NCBI RefSeq assembly: GCF_004352825.1
Contig: NZ_SJRW01000002.1
Coordinates: 992,001 to 1,056,000, forward strand
Direction: 5' to 3'
DNA: 64,000 bases
Origin: Luteimonas arsenica
GTDB lineage: Bacteria > Pseudomonadota > Gammaproteobacteria > Xanthomonadales > Xanthomonadaceae
The translations under genes and the position numbers were made by a program. This document shows positions 26,883 to 36,094 of this stretch, one piece after another (positions within the stretch are counted from its first letter, which is position 1; each line of letters starts with the position of its first letter). The notes beneath the pieces are model-generated. The model searched no databases and was not told where the DNA came from. It worked only from the letters and a program-made list of their open reading frames with translations.

Positions 26883-28232
26883 TCATCGCGCGAACTCCAG
26901 GCGACGGCCGGCGGCTTCACCCACGATCCTGGCGCCGTCCCAGGCCAGTTCGCCGTTGACCCAGGTAGAGGCGATGCGCGAGCGGAAGGTGGTGCCTTCG
27001 AACGGCGACCAGGCGCACTTCGACAGCACGTCTTCGCGCATGACGGTGAACGGGGTGTCCTCGACCAGCACCAGGTCGGCCCAGTAGCCCTCGCGCAGGA
27101 AGCCGCGCTCCTTCACGTCGAACAGCTGAGCCGGTGCGTGCGCGAACTTCTGCACCACGCGCGCGGTGTCGAAACGGCCCTCGTGCACGCACTCCAGCGC
27201 CGCGACCAGGGCGTACTGCACCAGCGGCAGCCCGCTGGGGGCACGGGTGTAGGGCGCCTGCTTCTCCTCCCAGGTGTGCGGCGCGTGGTCGGTGGCCAGC
27301 ACGTCGATCACGTCGTCGGCCAGCGCGCGCAGCAGTGCCTCGCGGTCGCCGGCGTCCTTGATCGCGGGATTGCACTTGATCTGGTGGCCCAGGCGCGCGT
27401 AGTCGGCGCGGTCGAAGCGCAGGAAGTGGATGCAGGTCTCGGCGGTGATGCGCTTGCGCAGCTTCCCCGCCGCGTCCACCAGCGGGCCAGCCTCGAACAG
27501 GGTCAGTTCGTCGGCGGTGGAGATGTGCAGCACGTGCAGACGGGTGCCGTGGCGGCGCGCCAGCTCCAGCGCCAGGCGTGTGGACTTGATGCAGGCCTCG
27601 CGCGAACGGATGTCGGGGTGCAGCTCCGCGGGAATGTCGTCGCCGTACTGCGCGCGGGCGGCCGACAGCGCCGCGTCGATCATCGGCGTGTCCTCGCAGT
27701 GGGTGATGATCGGCACCGGGGTGTCGCGGAAGATGCCGTCCAGGGTCTCCGGGTTGTCGACCAGCATGTTGCCGGTGGATGCGCCCATGAACACCTTCAG
27801 GCCCGGGGTGGCGCGCGGGTCGATCGCGCGCACGGCCTCCAGGTTGTCGTTGCTGGCACCCATGTAGAAGCCGTGGTTGGCGCGGGCACGGCCGGCGGCG
27901 CGGGCGTACTTGTCCTCCAGCGCTGCGGCGTCGAGCGTCGGCGGGCTGGTGTTGGGCATGTCCATGAAGCTGGTCAGGCCGCCGGCCACGGCCGCGGCGG
28001 ACTCGGTGGCCATGTCGGCCTTGTACTCCATGCCCGGTTCGCGGAAGTGCACCTGGTCGTCGATCATGCCCGGCAGCAGGCGGCGGCCGGCGGCGTCGAC
28101 CACGGTCTCGCCGGCGCGCGGCGACAGGCTGCTGCCGATGGCATCGATGCGGCCATCGCGCACGCGCAGGTCGGCGTCGAATTCGCGGCCTTCGTTCACC
28201 AGGCGCGCGTTGAGGATGAGGGTGTCGGTCAT
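26883..28232 (-). CDS. pyrC: Dihydroorotase (class I type)
   Basis: A 449-residue zinc amidohydrolase of pyrimidine synthesis. [19 protein letters not shown] holds the first metal motif (here DQVHFREP rather than the common DxHxH), followed by [21 protein letters not shown]-like [38 protein letters not shown] and [12 protein letters not shown]. The sequence belongs to the long class I/AllB-like lineage. The ATG overlaps the yidD stop as ATGA, so it is coupled. pyrD is elsewhere in the window (6.8 kb). Confidence 0.94.
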   Translation of the reverse strand: MTDTLILNARLVNEGREFDADLRVRDGRIDAIGSSLSPRAGETVVDAAGRRLLPGMIDDQVHFREPGMEYKADMATESAAAVAGGLTSFMDMPNTSPPTLDAAALEDKYARAAGRARANHGFYMGASNDNLEAVRAIDPRATPGLKVFMGASTGNMLVDNPETLDGIFRDTPVPIITHCEDTPMIDAALSAARAQYGDDIPAELHPDIRSREACIKSTRLALELARRHGTRLHVLHISTADELTLFEAGPLVDAAGKLRKRITAETCIHFLRFDRADYARLGHQIKCNPAIKDAGDREALLRALADDVIDVLATDHAPHTWEEKQAPYTRAPSGLPLVQYALVAALECVHEGRFDTARVVQKFAHAPAQLFDVKERGFLREGYWADLVLVEDTPFTVMREDVLSKCAWSPFEGTTFRSRIASTWVNGELAWDGARIVGEAAGRRLEFAR

Positions 28233-28468
28233 GGTGGGGGTGGTCCGTCGTCGCGGGGCGGCACCGGGTCGAAGCCGCCGGGATGGAGGGGGTGGCAGCG
28301 CCCGACGCGCCTGGCCGCCAGCCAGCTTCCGCGCAGGGCGCCGTGGGTCGCGATCGCCTGCATGGCGTACTCGGAGCAGGTGGGCACGAAGCGGCAGCGC
28401 GGGCCGAGCAGGGGGCTGAGCCAGCGTTTGTAGCCCCGGAGCAGCGCGATGAGCAGTCGGTCGATCAA
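28229..28468 (-). CDS. yidD: Membrane protein insertion efficiency factor YidD
   Basis: 79 residues from a TTG start. [20 protein letters not shown] and [15 protein letters not shown] with [14 protein letters not shown] are the whole DUF37 signature, including the three conserved cysteines. YidD assists YidC-dependent insertion of inner-membrane proteins. It usually sits in the rpmH-rnpA-yidD-yidC cluster; here it is upstream of and coupled to pyrC. Confidence 0.93.
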   Translation of the reverse strand: MIDRLLIALLRGYKRWLSPLLGPRCRFVPTCSEYAMQAIATHGALRGSWLAARRVGRCHPLHPGGFDPVPPRDDGPPPP

Positions 28469-28751
28469 GCGTTCGATCTGGGGGCGGCGGCGGAGGGGGT
28501 GGTGGCGCGGCGTGCCGCGGTTGCCGCTGCAGTCAGGGCAGGGTATAACACCCCGCTTTCCCGTCCAAGCGACGGGAGTGTGGCGCCGGCCACAAGCACG
28601 CCCCCCAGGGGCGCTCCCGGTGGCCGGAAAACGTCAGTCGTCGTCGTCGCGATGCGGCACGTACCGGTGGATGCCCCGCTCCCGCTGCCTGGCCGGCGGC
28701 CGCCCGCCTGCAAGCGGACGGCGCCCATTTGTCCCAGAAGGATCGCCGAAC

Positions 28752-29732
28752 GTGGCAGTGAAGAAGACCGTCAAGAAGGCCGCCAAGGCCGCCAAGCCCG
28801 CAGCGAAGAAGGCCGCCCCGGCCAAGGCTGCGGCGAAGAAGCCTGCCGCGAAGAAGGCCCCGGCGAAGAAGGCCGCGCCTGCGAAGAAAGCCCCCGCGAA
28901 GAAGGCCGCGGTGAAGAAGGCCGCCCCGGCCAAGGCTGCGGCGAAGAAGGCCCCGGCCAAGGCCCCCGCGAAGAAGGCGGCGCCGGCGAAGAAGGCAGCC
29001 GTGGCGAAGAAGGCGGTCGCAAAGAAGGCGCCTGCGCCGAAGCCCGTGGCGAAGAAGGCCGCCCCGGCCAAGGCCGCGAAGAAGGCGGTCCCGGCGAAGA
29101 AGGCCGCCGTCGCGAAGCCGGCACCGGCGCCCGCATCCAAGGCCGCAGCCAAGAAGGCCAGCGCCAAGCCTTCCACCAAGGTCGCTCCCGTCGCTCCGCG
29201 CCCTGCGCCCACGCGCCGTGGCGGCAAGGTCGCGGTGGCGGTGACCAACCGCCCGGCCTCCGCGCCGGCGCCCAGGACCCGGTACAAGACCATCCCGCAC
29301 AAGACCGACGAGGCCACCGGCCGTCCGATCCTGCCGGCGGGCTACAAGCCAGCCGCCGACGAGGAGTACATGAGCCCGCTGCAGCTCGAATACTTCCGCC
29401 AGCGCCTGCTCGGCTGGCGCGCCGACCTGGTCGAAGAATCCAAGCAGACCATCGAGAACCTCAAGGACGAAGTGCGCGATGTCGGCGACGATGCCGAGCG
29501 CGCCACCCGCGAGACCGAGAACTCGCTGGAACTGCGCACCCGCGACCGCTACCGCAAGCTGATCGGCAAGATCGACAGCACGCTCAAGCGCGTGGATTCG
29601 GGTGAATACGGCTACAGCGTCGACTCCGGCGAGGAGATCGGCCTGGACCGCCTGGAAGCCCGCCTCACCGCCGAACGCACCATCGACGAGCAGGAGCGCT
29701 GGGAGCACCTGCAGAAGCAGATCGGCGACTGA
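28752..29732 (+). CDS. dksA: DksA-family transcription factor with histone H1-like N-terminal tail and no zinc cysteines
   Basis: 326 residues from GTG 28752. Residues 1-155 are AKKAAPAKKA-type lysine/alanine/proline repeats like bacterial histone H1-like AlgP. From about 190 the DksA coiled coil follows (YFRQRLLGWRADLVEESKQT, tip DVGDDAERATRE, LELRTRDRYRKLIGKI) and a C-terminal GYSVDSGEEIGLDRLEARLT. In E. coli DksA four cysteines bind zinc (GYCESCG and LCIDC). Here they are Ser, Ser, Thr and Glu, so the domain must fold without zinc. It should bind the RNA-polymerase secondary channel with ppGpp, while the tail may bind DNA. A terminator follows. Confidence 0.9.
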   Translation: MAVKKTVKKAAKAAKPAAKKAAPAKAAAKKPAAKKAPAKKAAPAKKAPAKKAAVKKAAPAKAAAKKAPAKAPAKKAAPAKKAAVAKKAVAKKAPAPKPVAKKAAPAKAAKKAVPAKKAAVAKPAPAPASKAAAKKASAKPSTKVAPVAPRPAPTRRGGKVAVAVTNRPASAPAPRTRYKTIPHKTDEATGRPILPAGYKPAADEEYMSPLQLEYFRQRLLGWRADLVEESKQTIENLKDEVRDVGDDAERATRETENSLELRTRDRYRKLIGKIDSTLKRVDSGEYGYSVDSGEEIGLDRLEARLTAERTIDEQERWEHLQKQIGD

Positions 29733-29758
29733 TCGCGGCCGGCAAGGACGGATACTGA

Positions 29759-29783
29759 AAGGCCCCGCATCGCGGGGTCTTTT
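29759..29783 (+). terminator. Intrinsic terminator of dksA
   Basis: GGCCCCGC-ATC-GCGGGGTC, preceded by AA and followed by TTTTC, 27 nt after the dksA stop. A strong stem with a T-run. Confidence 0.88.
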
Positions 29784-29806
29784 CATTGGCGGAGCCCGCA
29801 CTGCGC

Positions 29807-31090
29807 TCAGTGCAGTTCGCGCAGGTCCAGACGCCGGAGCTTCGGCGCCCGCCACGCGGTGACCGCGGCCACGGTCATCGTGACGCAGCCGCCCAGCACC
29901 ACGGCGGGCACCAGCCCCAGCAGTCGCGCCATCGAGCCGGCGTAGAACGCGCCGAGCTCGTTGGACGAGCCCACGAACAGGCCGTTGATCGACGACACCC
30001 GGCCGCGCATCTCGTCCGGCGTGGACAGCTGCAGGATGGTCGAGCGCAGCACCACCGACACCCCGTCGCACATGCCCGACATCAGCAGGAAGAAGGCCGA
30101 CAGCCAGAACGCCTTCGACAGCCCGAAGCCGATGATGCTCAGGCCGAAGCCGACCACGGCGAACAGCAGGATGCGCCCGGCGTGGCGGGTCGGCGGATTG
30201 CGCGCCAGCACCACGCCCATCAGCACCGCGCCCAGGGCTGGCGCGCTGCGCAGGATGCCCAGGCCCTCGGGTCCGTAATGCAGGATCTCCTGGATGAAGG
30301 CCGGCGCCAGTGAGATCGCGCCCCCGAACAGCACCGCGAACATGTCCAGCGCCAGCGCGCCGAGGATGATCTGGTTGGAGAACACGAAGCGCGCGCCCTC
30401 GGCGATGCTGGAGAAGATCGGTGCGCCCTGCAGGGTGATCGCCGGCTCGGTGACCTTCAGGCGCCGGATCGCGAACGCGGCCATCAGGGCGAAGCCCGCG
30501 GCCACCGCGTAGGACACCCACTTGCCCGCCGCGCCCACGATCACGCCGCCGATCGCAGGCCCCAGCACCATCGCCGACTGGAACACGATGCTGCCCAGGC
30601 TCGCCCCGCGCGCGAACTGCGGCCGCGGCAGCACGCGCGCGAACAGCGCGTTGTAGACCGGGCCGAGGAAGGCGCGCACCGCGCCGGTCAGCACCAGGGC
30701 GGCGTAGATCCAGGCCACGCGCACCTCGCCCAGGACGCCCGAGGCGATCAGCGCCAGCGCGATCGGCGTCACCGCCAGCCCGATGCAGGCGTACATTCCG
30801 AGCTTGCGCCGCGGCAGGTGGTCGACCAGGTAGCCGGCGAACGGCGCCACGCAGAAGTAGGGGATGAGTTCGGCCAGGCCGATCAGGCCCAGCATCCACG
30901 GATCGCGCGTCAGCTCGTAGACGTGCCAGCCCACCGTCACCGCCACCATCTGGTAGGACAGGATGGTGCAGATGCGGTAGGCCATCAGGCCGCGGAAGGA
31001 ACGGTTGCGCAGCGGCGCCATGCGGCTGTCGTCCGCGGGCGCCCGCGCCTGGGGCGCGCCGCCGCCGGTGCCGGCCCCCGCCGTGCTCAC
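29807..31090 (-). CDS. Major facilitator superfamily exporter (EntS-like)
   Basis: 427 residues with twelve predicted membrane helices (for example SFRGLMAYRICTILSYQMVA, LIGLAELIPYFCVAPFAGYL, FGLSKAFWLSAFFLLMSGMC). DHLPRRKLGM is the cytosolic loop motif between helices 2 and 3, typical of the MFS_3/EntS group of small-molecule exporters. The substrate is unknown. The GTG start overlaps the sufE stop (GTGA), making it the third gene of a cysS-sufE-MFS operon. Confidence 0.9.
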   Translation of the reverse strand: MSTAGAGTGGGAPQARAPADDSRMAPLRNRSFRGLMAYRICTILSYQMVAVTVGWHVYELTRDPWMLGLIGLAELIPYFCVAPFAGYLVDHLPRRKLGMYACIGLAVTPIALALIASGVLGEVRVAWIYAALVLTGAVRAFLGPVYNALFARVLPRPQFARGASLGSIVFQSAMVLGPAIGGVIVGAAGKWVSYAVAAGFALMAAFAIRRLKVTEPAITLQGAPIFSSIAEGARFVFSNQIILGALALDMFAVLFGGAISLAPAFIQEILHYGPEGLGILRSAPALGAVLMGVVLARNPPTRHAGRILLFAVVGFGLSIIGFGLSKAFWLSAFFLLMSGMCDGVSVVLRSTILQLSTPDEMRGRVSSINGLFVGSSNELGAFYAGSMARLLGLVPAVVLGGCVTMTVAAVTAWRAPKLRRLDLRELH

Positions 31091-31524
31091 GCCAGCGCGC
31101 GCTGCGCGGTGTCGCGGATGAAGGCCAGCAGCGAGGCCAGGCCGTTGCTGCGGGTGGGGGAGAGGTGCTTGGCCAGCCCGATGTCGGCGATGTACGAAGG
31201 GTCGGTGTCGAGGATCTCGCGCGCGCTGCGGCCGGAATACACGCGCAGCGCCAGGTAGACCAGACCGGAGACGATGGCCGAATCGCTGGCGGCGGCGAAG
31301 TCCAGGCGGCCGGCGTCACCCGAGGGCACGATCCAGACCATCGACTGGCAGCCGTGCAGGCGGTGTTCCTCGCTGCGCAGCGCGTCCGGGAACTCCGGCA
31401 GCTTGCGGCCGAGGTCGATCAGGTACTGGTAGCGCTCCGACCAGTCGCCGAAGAAGGCGAACTCGTCGCGGATCGCGGCCTGGGCTTCGGTGGCGGTGGC
31501 CTCGAGCGGGAAGAGGGTGTCCAT
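31087..31524 (-). CDS. sufE: Cysteine desulfuration protein SufE
   Basis: 145 residues. The sulfur-accepting cysteine is in EEHRLHGCQSMVW; DWSERYQYLIDLGRKLPEFP and HLSPTRSNGLASLLAFIRD are the other family blocks. SufE takes persulfide from SufS for Fe-S cluster assembly. It lies 2 nt after cysS in a sulfur/cysteine-related operon, not next to sufBCDS here. Confidence 0.95.
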   Translation of the reverse strand: MDTLFPLEATATEAQAAIRDEFAFFGDWSERYQYLIDLGRKLPEFPDALRSEEHRLHGCQSMVWIVPSGDAGRLDFAAASDSAIVSGLVYLALRVYSGRSAREILDTDPSYIADIGLAKHLSPTRSNGLASLLAFIRDTAQRALA

Positions 31525-31526
31525 GC

Positions 31527-32963
31527 TCAGCCCCGCTTCCAGCGCACGCCCTGCGGCGTGTCCTCGAGCAGGATGCCTTCGGCGGCCAGCTGGTCGCGGA
31601 TGGCGTCGGCGCGGGCGAAGTCGCGGGCCTGCTTGGCCGCGGCGCGCTCGTCGACCAGGGCCTGGATGCGGGCGTCGTCATCGCCGGAGGCGCCGCGCGA
31701 GAACCATTCGGCCGGCGCCTGCTGCAGCAGGCCGAGCGCGCGGCCGCCGGAGCGCAGGCTGGCGCCCAGGGTCGCCAGCGCCTGCAGCGGGCCGTCGCCG
31801 GTGGCTTCGCCCTGGGCGATGGCGCCGCGCAGCACGCGCACGTTGCCGGCGATCGCGGCCAGCTCGGCCAGCGCCTGCGGGGTGTTGAGATCGTCGTCGA
31901 GCGCGGCCTCGATGGCGTCCGGGATCGCCACGCCCCCGGCGGCCGGCGTGGCGTCGACGCCGCGTTCGGCCAGCAGGGCGTCGGCGTCGCGCAGGGTGCC
32001 GTACAGCCGGTCCAGGGTGCGCACGCTCTGCTCGACCAGGCCGTCGGACCATTCCAGCGGCTGCCGGTAATGGGCCGACATCAGCGCGTGGCGCAGGGCC
32101 TCGGGCGGATGCTGGCGCACCAGGTCGTGCACCTTTTCGATGTTGCCCACCGACTTCGACATCTTCGCGCCGCCGAAGTTGAGCATGCCGTTGTGCAGCC
32201 AGAAGCGTGCGAAGGGCGCGCCGCCGTGGGCGCACTCGCTCTGCGCGATCTCGTTCTCGTGGTGCGGGAACTGCAGGTCGACGCCGCCGGCGTGGATGTC
32301 GATGGTCTCGCCCAGGTGGGCGGCGGCCATCGCCGAACACTCGATGTGCCAGCCCGGGCGGCCGCGGCCCCAGGGCGAATCCCAGCCGGGCAGGTCGCCG
32401 GTGGAGGGCTTCCACAGCACGAAGTCGCCGGGATCGCGCTTGTAGGGCGCGACATCGACGCGGGCACCGGCCAGCATGTCCTCCAGTTCGCGGCGCGAGA
32501 GCTTGCCGTAGCCGTCGAAGCTGCCGACCGAGAACAGCACGTGGCCTTCCGCGGCATAGGCGTGGCCGCCCTCGATCAGCCGCTCGATCATGGCGATGAT
32601 CTGCGCGATGTGGCCGGTGGCCTCGGGCTCGATGTCCGGCGGCGCCACGCCCAGGGCGGCCATGTCCTCGCGGTAGGCGGCGGCGAAGCGGTCGGTGATC
32701 GCCGAGATCGGCACGCCCTGTTCGGCGGCGGCGGCGTTGATCTTGTCGTCGACGTCGGTGATGTTGCGGGCGTAGGCGAGCGTCCCGAAGCGGCGGCGCA
32801 GGACGCCGGCCAGCACGTCGAATACCACCGGCCCGCGGGCGTTGCCGATGTGGACGTAGTTGTAGACCGTCGGCCCGCAGACATACATGGTGGTGCACGC
32901 GGGGTCGCGGGGCTGGAAGTCCTCGACCCGGCGGGTGAGGCTGTTGAAGAGTCGGAGGGTCAT
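31527..32963 (-). CDS. cysS: Cysteinyl-tRNA synthetase
   Basis: A 478-residue class I synthetase. [20 protein letters not shown] has the HIGH-like motif with the zinc cysteine, [14 protein letters not shown] follows, WHIECSAMA and [10 protein letters not shown] complete the zinc site, and KMSKSVGN is the KMSKS loop. The DALR-type C-terminal helices end in GVRWKRG. I start at ATG 32963, since the upstream in-frame extension crosses the promoter (TAGAAT at 32995-32990). Confidence 0.97.
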   Translation of the reverse strand: MTLRLFNSLTRRVEDFQPRDPACTTMYVCGPTVYNYVHIGNARGPVVFDVLAGVLRRRFGTLAYARNITDVDDKINAAAAEQGVPISAITDRFAAAYREDMAALGVAPPDIEPEATGHIAQIIAMIERLIEGGHAYAAEGHVLFSVGSFDGYGKLSRRELEDMLAGARVDVAPYKRDPGDFVLWKPSTGDLPGWDSPWGRGRPGWHIECSAMAAAHLGETIDIHAGGVDLQFPHHENEIAQSECAHGGAPFARFWLHNGMLNFGGAKMSKSVGNIEKVHDLVRQHPPEALRHALMSAHYRQPLEWSDGLVEQSVRTLDRLYGTLRDADALLAERGVDATPAAGGVAIPDAIEAALDDDLNTPQALAELAAIAGNVRVLRGAIAQGEATGDGPLQALATLGASLRSGGRALGLLQQAPAEWFSRGASGDDDARIQALVDERAAAKQARDFARADAIRDQLAAEGILLEDTPQGVRWKRG

Positions 32964-32989
32964 CTGGGGGGCCGCTTTGCAGGCCTGCG

Positions 32990-32995
32990 ATTCTA
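32990..32995 (-). promoter_or_regulatory. Candidate -10 box of the cysS-sufE-MFS operon
   Basis: TAGAAT on the minus strand, 26 nt before the cysS ATG. It is divergent from the TACACT box (33048-33053) of the small exported protein. Confidence 0.45.
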
Positions 32996-33064
32996 CCGGG
33001 GGGGCGCCGTGACAGCCACGATTCAGGCGGTTCCCGGAGCCAGCGCCTACACTCCCGGTTCGAC

Positions 33065-33559
33065 ATGGATCCCTACCTGCCCGCAAAGCGGTGGCTGCCG
33101 CTGCTACTGGCTCCTGCATTCGCGGTGGCGCCGGCGTGGGCGCAGCACACGGTGATCCCGAACGAGAACATCCGCTACGAGTACGCCCAGGTGCTGCGCG
33201 CCGAGCCGGTGTACCAGACGCTGCGCGCCACCAGCATGGTCGAACGCTGCGAGCAGTCGAGCATGGTCCAGCCCGAGGAAGAGGAGCGGCGCGGCCTGTC
33301 CCGCGTGATGGGTGCCGTCCGCGACGTGCTGACCCCTGGCCGCAGGGGGCAGTCCACGGACGAGGACGGTGGCGGCGAGGGCGAAGGCGACTGCCGCCTG
33401 GTCCCGGTGGAGCGCGAATTCCGTCGCCCGATCGCCTACGACGTCGACTACGTGGTCCGCGGCGTGAAATACCGCTCGCGGCTGCCCACCGACCCCGGCA
33501 ACCGGCTGCGGGTGAAGGTCGCGGTGACGCCGGTCGTGGCCGAGGGCAACCAGGAATGA
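33065..33559 (+). CDS. Small exported protein related to glycine-zipper 2TM proteins, lacking the zipper
   Basis: 164 residues with a signal peptide ([18 protein letters not shown]). [20 protein letters not shown] and the C-terminal [30 protein letters not shown] resemble the flanks of glycine zipper 2TM outer-membrane proteins, but the central glycine zipper is replaced by a charged, glycine/aspartate-rich linker (about residues 85-115). Two cysteines (MVERCE, GDCRLV) may form a disulfide. Function unknown. A TACACT box ends 11 nt before the ATG, so the leader is very short. Confidence 0.75.
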   Translation: MDPYLPAKRWLPLLLAPAFAVAPAWAQHTVIPNENIRYEYAQVLRAEPVYQTLRATSMVERCEQSSMVQPEEEERRGLSRVMGAVRDVLTPGRRGQSTDEDGGGEGEGDCRLVPVEREFRRPIAYDVDYVVRGVKYRSRLPTDPGNRLRVKVAVTPVVAEGNQE

Positions 33560-33615
33560 GTCCGGCCCGCTCAGGTGCTTGCAGCCCTGGCGCCGGCCGT
33601 GGGAAGATCGCTGCG

Positions 33616-33723
33616 ATGCAACATGCCTGCGCCCCCGTCCACGGTCTGCTGACCTCCGCCTACATGGCGGCGGGCATGACCTCGCGCGCGCGCCGACCGG
33701 AAGCCCACGTTTCCCTGGGTTAG
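33616..33723 (+). CDS. Possible arginine-containing leader peptide of the arginine operon
   Basis: A 35-codon frame ([10 protein letters not shown]...) with GGAAG 10 nt before its ATG. Codons 23-28 read Ser-Arg-Ala-Arg-Arg-Pro. It lies between the small exported protein and a terminator directly before the first arginine gene. A 9-bp stem (CATGCCTGC at 33622-33630 with GCGGGCATG at 33670-33678) spans its first half. It could be a leader peptide, but arginine codons are common in GC-rich random frames, so coding is uncertain. Confidence 0.25.
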   Translation: MQHACAPVHGLLTSAYMAAGMTSRARRPEAHVSLG

Positions 33724-33753
33724 GACCGGACTGCACCTGTCATCCGTCTTTGA

Positions 33754-33777
33754 AGCCCGGCCCGAGCCGGGTTTTTT
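33754..33777 (+). terminator. Intrinsic terminator directly before argF' (possible attenuator)
   Basis: CCCGGC-CCGA-GCCGGG followed by six T. It ends 13 nt before ATG 33791 and 25 nt before ATG 33803 of argF'. There is no room for a promoter between it and the gene, so it must lie in the leader of the arginine operon, or else the operon depends on read-through. Confidence 0.8.
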
Positions 33778-33790
33778 CGTTTCCGATTCC

Positions 33791-34816
33791 ATGGACCACG
33801 CCATGACCGCCCACCAGCACTTCCTCAACACCCAGGACTGGACCCGCGCGCAGCTCGACGCCGTGCTGGCCGAGGCCGCGCGCATGAAGCGCGAACCCAT
33901 CGGCGACGCGCTGAAGGGCAAGTCCATCGCCCTGGTGTTCTTCAACCCCTCGATGCGGACCCGCACCAGCTTCGAGCTGGGCGCCTTCCAGCTCGGCGCC
34001 CACGCGGTGGTGCTGCAGCCGGGCAAGGACGCCTGGCCGATCGAGTTCGAGCTGGGCACGGTGATGGACTCTGATGCCGAGGAGCACATCGCCGAAGTCG
34101 CGCGCGTGCTCAGCCAGTACGTCGACATGATCGGCGTGCGCGCCTTCCCGAAGTTCGTCGACTGGTCGGTGGACCGCGAGGACCGGGTGCTGAAGGGCTT
34201 CGCGAAGTACGCCACGGTGCCGGTGATCAACATGGAGACCATCACCCATCCCTGCCAGGAGCTGGCGCATGCGCTGGCGCTGCAGGAGCACTTCGGCACC
34301 AGTGACCTGCGCGGGAAGAAGTACGTGCTGACCTGGACCTACCACCCGAAGCCGCTCAACACCGCGGTGGCGAACTCGGCGCTGACCATCGCCACGCGGA
34401 TGGGCATGGACGTGACCCTGCTGTGCCCGACGCCGGAGTACGTGCTCGACGGGCGCTACATGGGCTGGGCGCGCGACAACGTCGCCGAAAGCGGCGGCTC
34501 GCTGGCGGTCAGCCACGACATCGAGAGCGCCTATGCCGGCGCCGACGTGGTCTACGCCAAGAGCTGGGGCGCGCTGCCGTACTTCGGCAACTGGGGCCCG
34601 GAGAAGCCGATCCGCGACCAGTACCGGCATTTCATGGTCGACGAGGAAAAGATGGCGCTGACCAACGACGGCGTCTTCAGCCACTGCCTGCCGCTGCGCC
34701 GCAACGTCAAGGCGAGCGACGCGGTGATGGACTCGCCGCGCTGCATCGCCGTGCAGGAGGCGGGCAACCGGCTGCACGTGCAGAAGGCGCTGATGGCCGC
34801 ATTGGCTGGAAGGTAG
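33791..34816 (+). CDS. argF': N-acetylornithine carbamoyltransferase
   Basis: 341 residues (a second ATG at 33803 gives 337). It transfers carbamoyl phosphate to N-acetylornithine, giving N-acetylcitrulline, the Xanthomonas variant of arginine synthesis. FFNPSMRTRTSFELGAFQLG has the carbamoyl-phosphate loop, GKDAWPIEFELGTVMDSDAE the loop that distinguishes acetylornithine from ornithine enzymes, HPCQELAHALAL the conserved HPxQ, and FSHCLPLRRNVKASDAV contains the lysine reported carboxylated in the X. campestris enzyme. First gene of the argF'-argG-argE'-argB/A-argC-argH-proB-proA series. A terminator lies directly upstream. Confidence 0.96.
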   Translation: MDHAMTAHQHFLNTQDWTRAQLDAVLAEAARMKREPIGDALKGKSIALVFFNPSMRTRTSFELGAFQLGAHAVVLQPGKDAWPIEFELGTVMDSDAEEHIAEVARVLSQYVDMIGVRAFPKFVDWSVDREDRVLKGFAKYATVPVINMETITHPCQELAHALALQEHFGTSDLRGKKYVLTWTYHPKPLNTAVANSALTIATRMGMDVTLLCPTPEYVLDGRYMGWARDNVAESGGSLAVSHDIESAYAGADVVYAKSWGALPYFGNWGPEKPIRDQYRHFMVDEEKMALTNDGVFSHCLPLRRNVKASDAVMDSPRCIAVQEAGNRLHVQKALMAALAGR

Positions 34817-34840
34817 TCGCAAGCTTCGCCCCACCCCGAC

Positions 34841-34862
34841 CCTTCCCCGCAAGCGGGGGAGG
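34841..34862 (+). other. Hairpin in the argF'-argG spacer
   Basis: CCTTCCCC and GGGGGAGG form an 8-bp stem with one G-T pair around GCAAGC. It lies 10 nt before the argG Shine-Dalgarno (AGGAA at 34872). It has no T-run, so an RNA stability or processing role is more likely than termination. Confidence 0.45.
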
Positions 34863-34885
34863 AGACAACGCAGGAACCCTGAAAG

Positions 34886-36094
34886 ATGACCGCTGCTTCC
34901 GAATCCAAAGACATCGTGTTGGCCTTTTCCGGCGGCCTCGACACCAGCTTCTGCGTGCCGTGGCTGATGGAGCGCGGCTGGGCCGTGCACACCGTGTTCG
35001 CCGACACCGGTGGCGTCGACGCGGCCGAGCGCGAAGCGATCGAGGCGCGCGCCGCCGAACTGGGCGTGGCCAGCCACCTCACCATCGACGGCGGCCCTGC
35101 GATCTGGGAGGGCTTCGTGAAGCCCTTCATCCACGCCGGCGAGGCCTACCAGGGCCAATACCCGCTGCTGGTGTCCGACCGCTACCTGATCGTCGACGCC
35201 GCGCTGGCGCGGGCGAAGGACCTGGGCACGAACGCGATCGCCCACGGCTGCACCGGCATGGGCAACGACCAGGTGCGCTTCGACCTGGCGGTGAAGGCTT
35301 CGGGCGACTACCGCATCGTGGCGCCGATCCGCGAGATCCAGAAGGAGCACACGCAGACGCGCGCCTACGAACAGGCCTACCTGGAGGCGCGCGGCTTCGG
35401 CGTGCAGTCGCGGCAGAAGGCCTACACCATCAACGAGAACCTGCTCGGCATCACCATGTCCGGTGGCGAGATCGACCGTTGGGAAGCCCCGGGCGAGGGC
35501 GCGCGCGGCTGGTGCGCGCCGCGCAGCGCCTGGCCGACCGAGCCGCTGCAGGTTTCGCTGCGCTTCGTCGAGGGCGAGGCGGTGGCGCTGGACGGCGAGG
35601 CGATGCCGGGCGCGAAGCTGCTGGCACGGCTGAACACCATGTTCGCCGCCTATGGTGTCGGCCGCGGCATGTACACCGGTGACACCACCATCGGCCTCAA
35701 GGGCCGCATCGTCTACGAGGCGCCGGGTCTCACCGCGCTGCTGGCCGCGCACCGCGCGCTGGAGGAGGCGGTGCTGAGCAAGCAGCAGAACCGCTTCAAG
35801 CCCGAAATCGGCCGCAAGTGGGTGGAGCTGGTGTACGAGGGCTTCTACCATGACCCGCTGAAGGCCGACCTGGAAGCCTTCCTCGACTCCTCGCAGCGCA
35901 TGGTCAACGGTGAAGTGGTGCTGGAGACACGCGGCGGCCGCGTCGATGCGGTGGCCGTGCGTTCGCCGCACATCCTCAACGCCAGCGGCGCGACCTATGC
36001 GCAGTCGGCCGACTGGGGCGTGGAGGAGGCCGAGGGCTTCATCAAGTTGTTCGGCATGAGCAGCACCCTGTGGGCGGAAATCAACAAGTCGTGA
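34886..36094 (+). CDS. argG: Argininosuccinate synthase
   Basis: 402 residues. The ATP pyrophosphatase loop is [19 protein letters not shown], followed by [17 protein letters not shown] and [20 protein letters not shown]. It condenses citrulline and aspartate; in this pathway citrulline comes from N-acetylcitrulline after the downstream deacetylase. ATG 34886 has AGGAA 9 nt before it. The stop overlaps the deacetylase start as GTGA. Confidence 0.96.
   Translation: MTAASESKDIVLAFSGGLDTSFCVPWLMERGWAVHTVFADTGGVDAAEREAIEARAAELGVASHLTIDGGPAIWEGFVKPFIHAGEAYQGQYPLLVSDRYLIVDAALARAKDLGTNAIAHGCTGMGNDQVRFDLAVKASGDYRIVAPIREIQKEHTQTRAYEQAYLEARGFGVQSRQKAYTINENLLGITMSGGEIDRWEAPGEGARGWCAPRSAWPTEPLQVSLRFVEGEAVALDGEAMPGAKLLARLNTMFAAYGVGRGMYTGDTTIGLKGRIVYEAPGLTALLAAHRALEEAVLSKQQNRFKPEIGRKWVELVYEGFYHDPLKADLEAFLDSSQRMVNGEVVLETRGGRVDAVAVRSPHILNASGATYAQSADWGVEEAEGFIKLFGMSSTLWAEINKS

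Noticed and set aside
28752-29215. Tandem DNA repeats in the 5' half of dksA, considered as a minisatellite or CRISPR-like array
   Set aside because: The repetition follows AAG and GCC codons for Lys and Ala; there are no constant spacers, and the protein pattern is a known histone-like tail.
28533-31319. 928-codon frame antisense to dksA and overlapping the MFS gene
   Set aside because: It arises from the lysine/alanine repeats of dksA read in reverse and a shifted frame of the transporter; no domain is present.
33579-33806. 75-codon frame upstream of and overlapping argF'
   Set aside because: It crosses the terminator and overlaps the argF' start in another frame; no ribosome-binding site and no recognisable protein.
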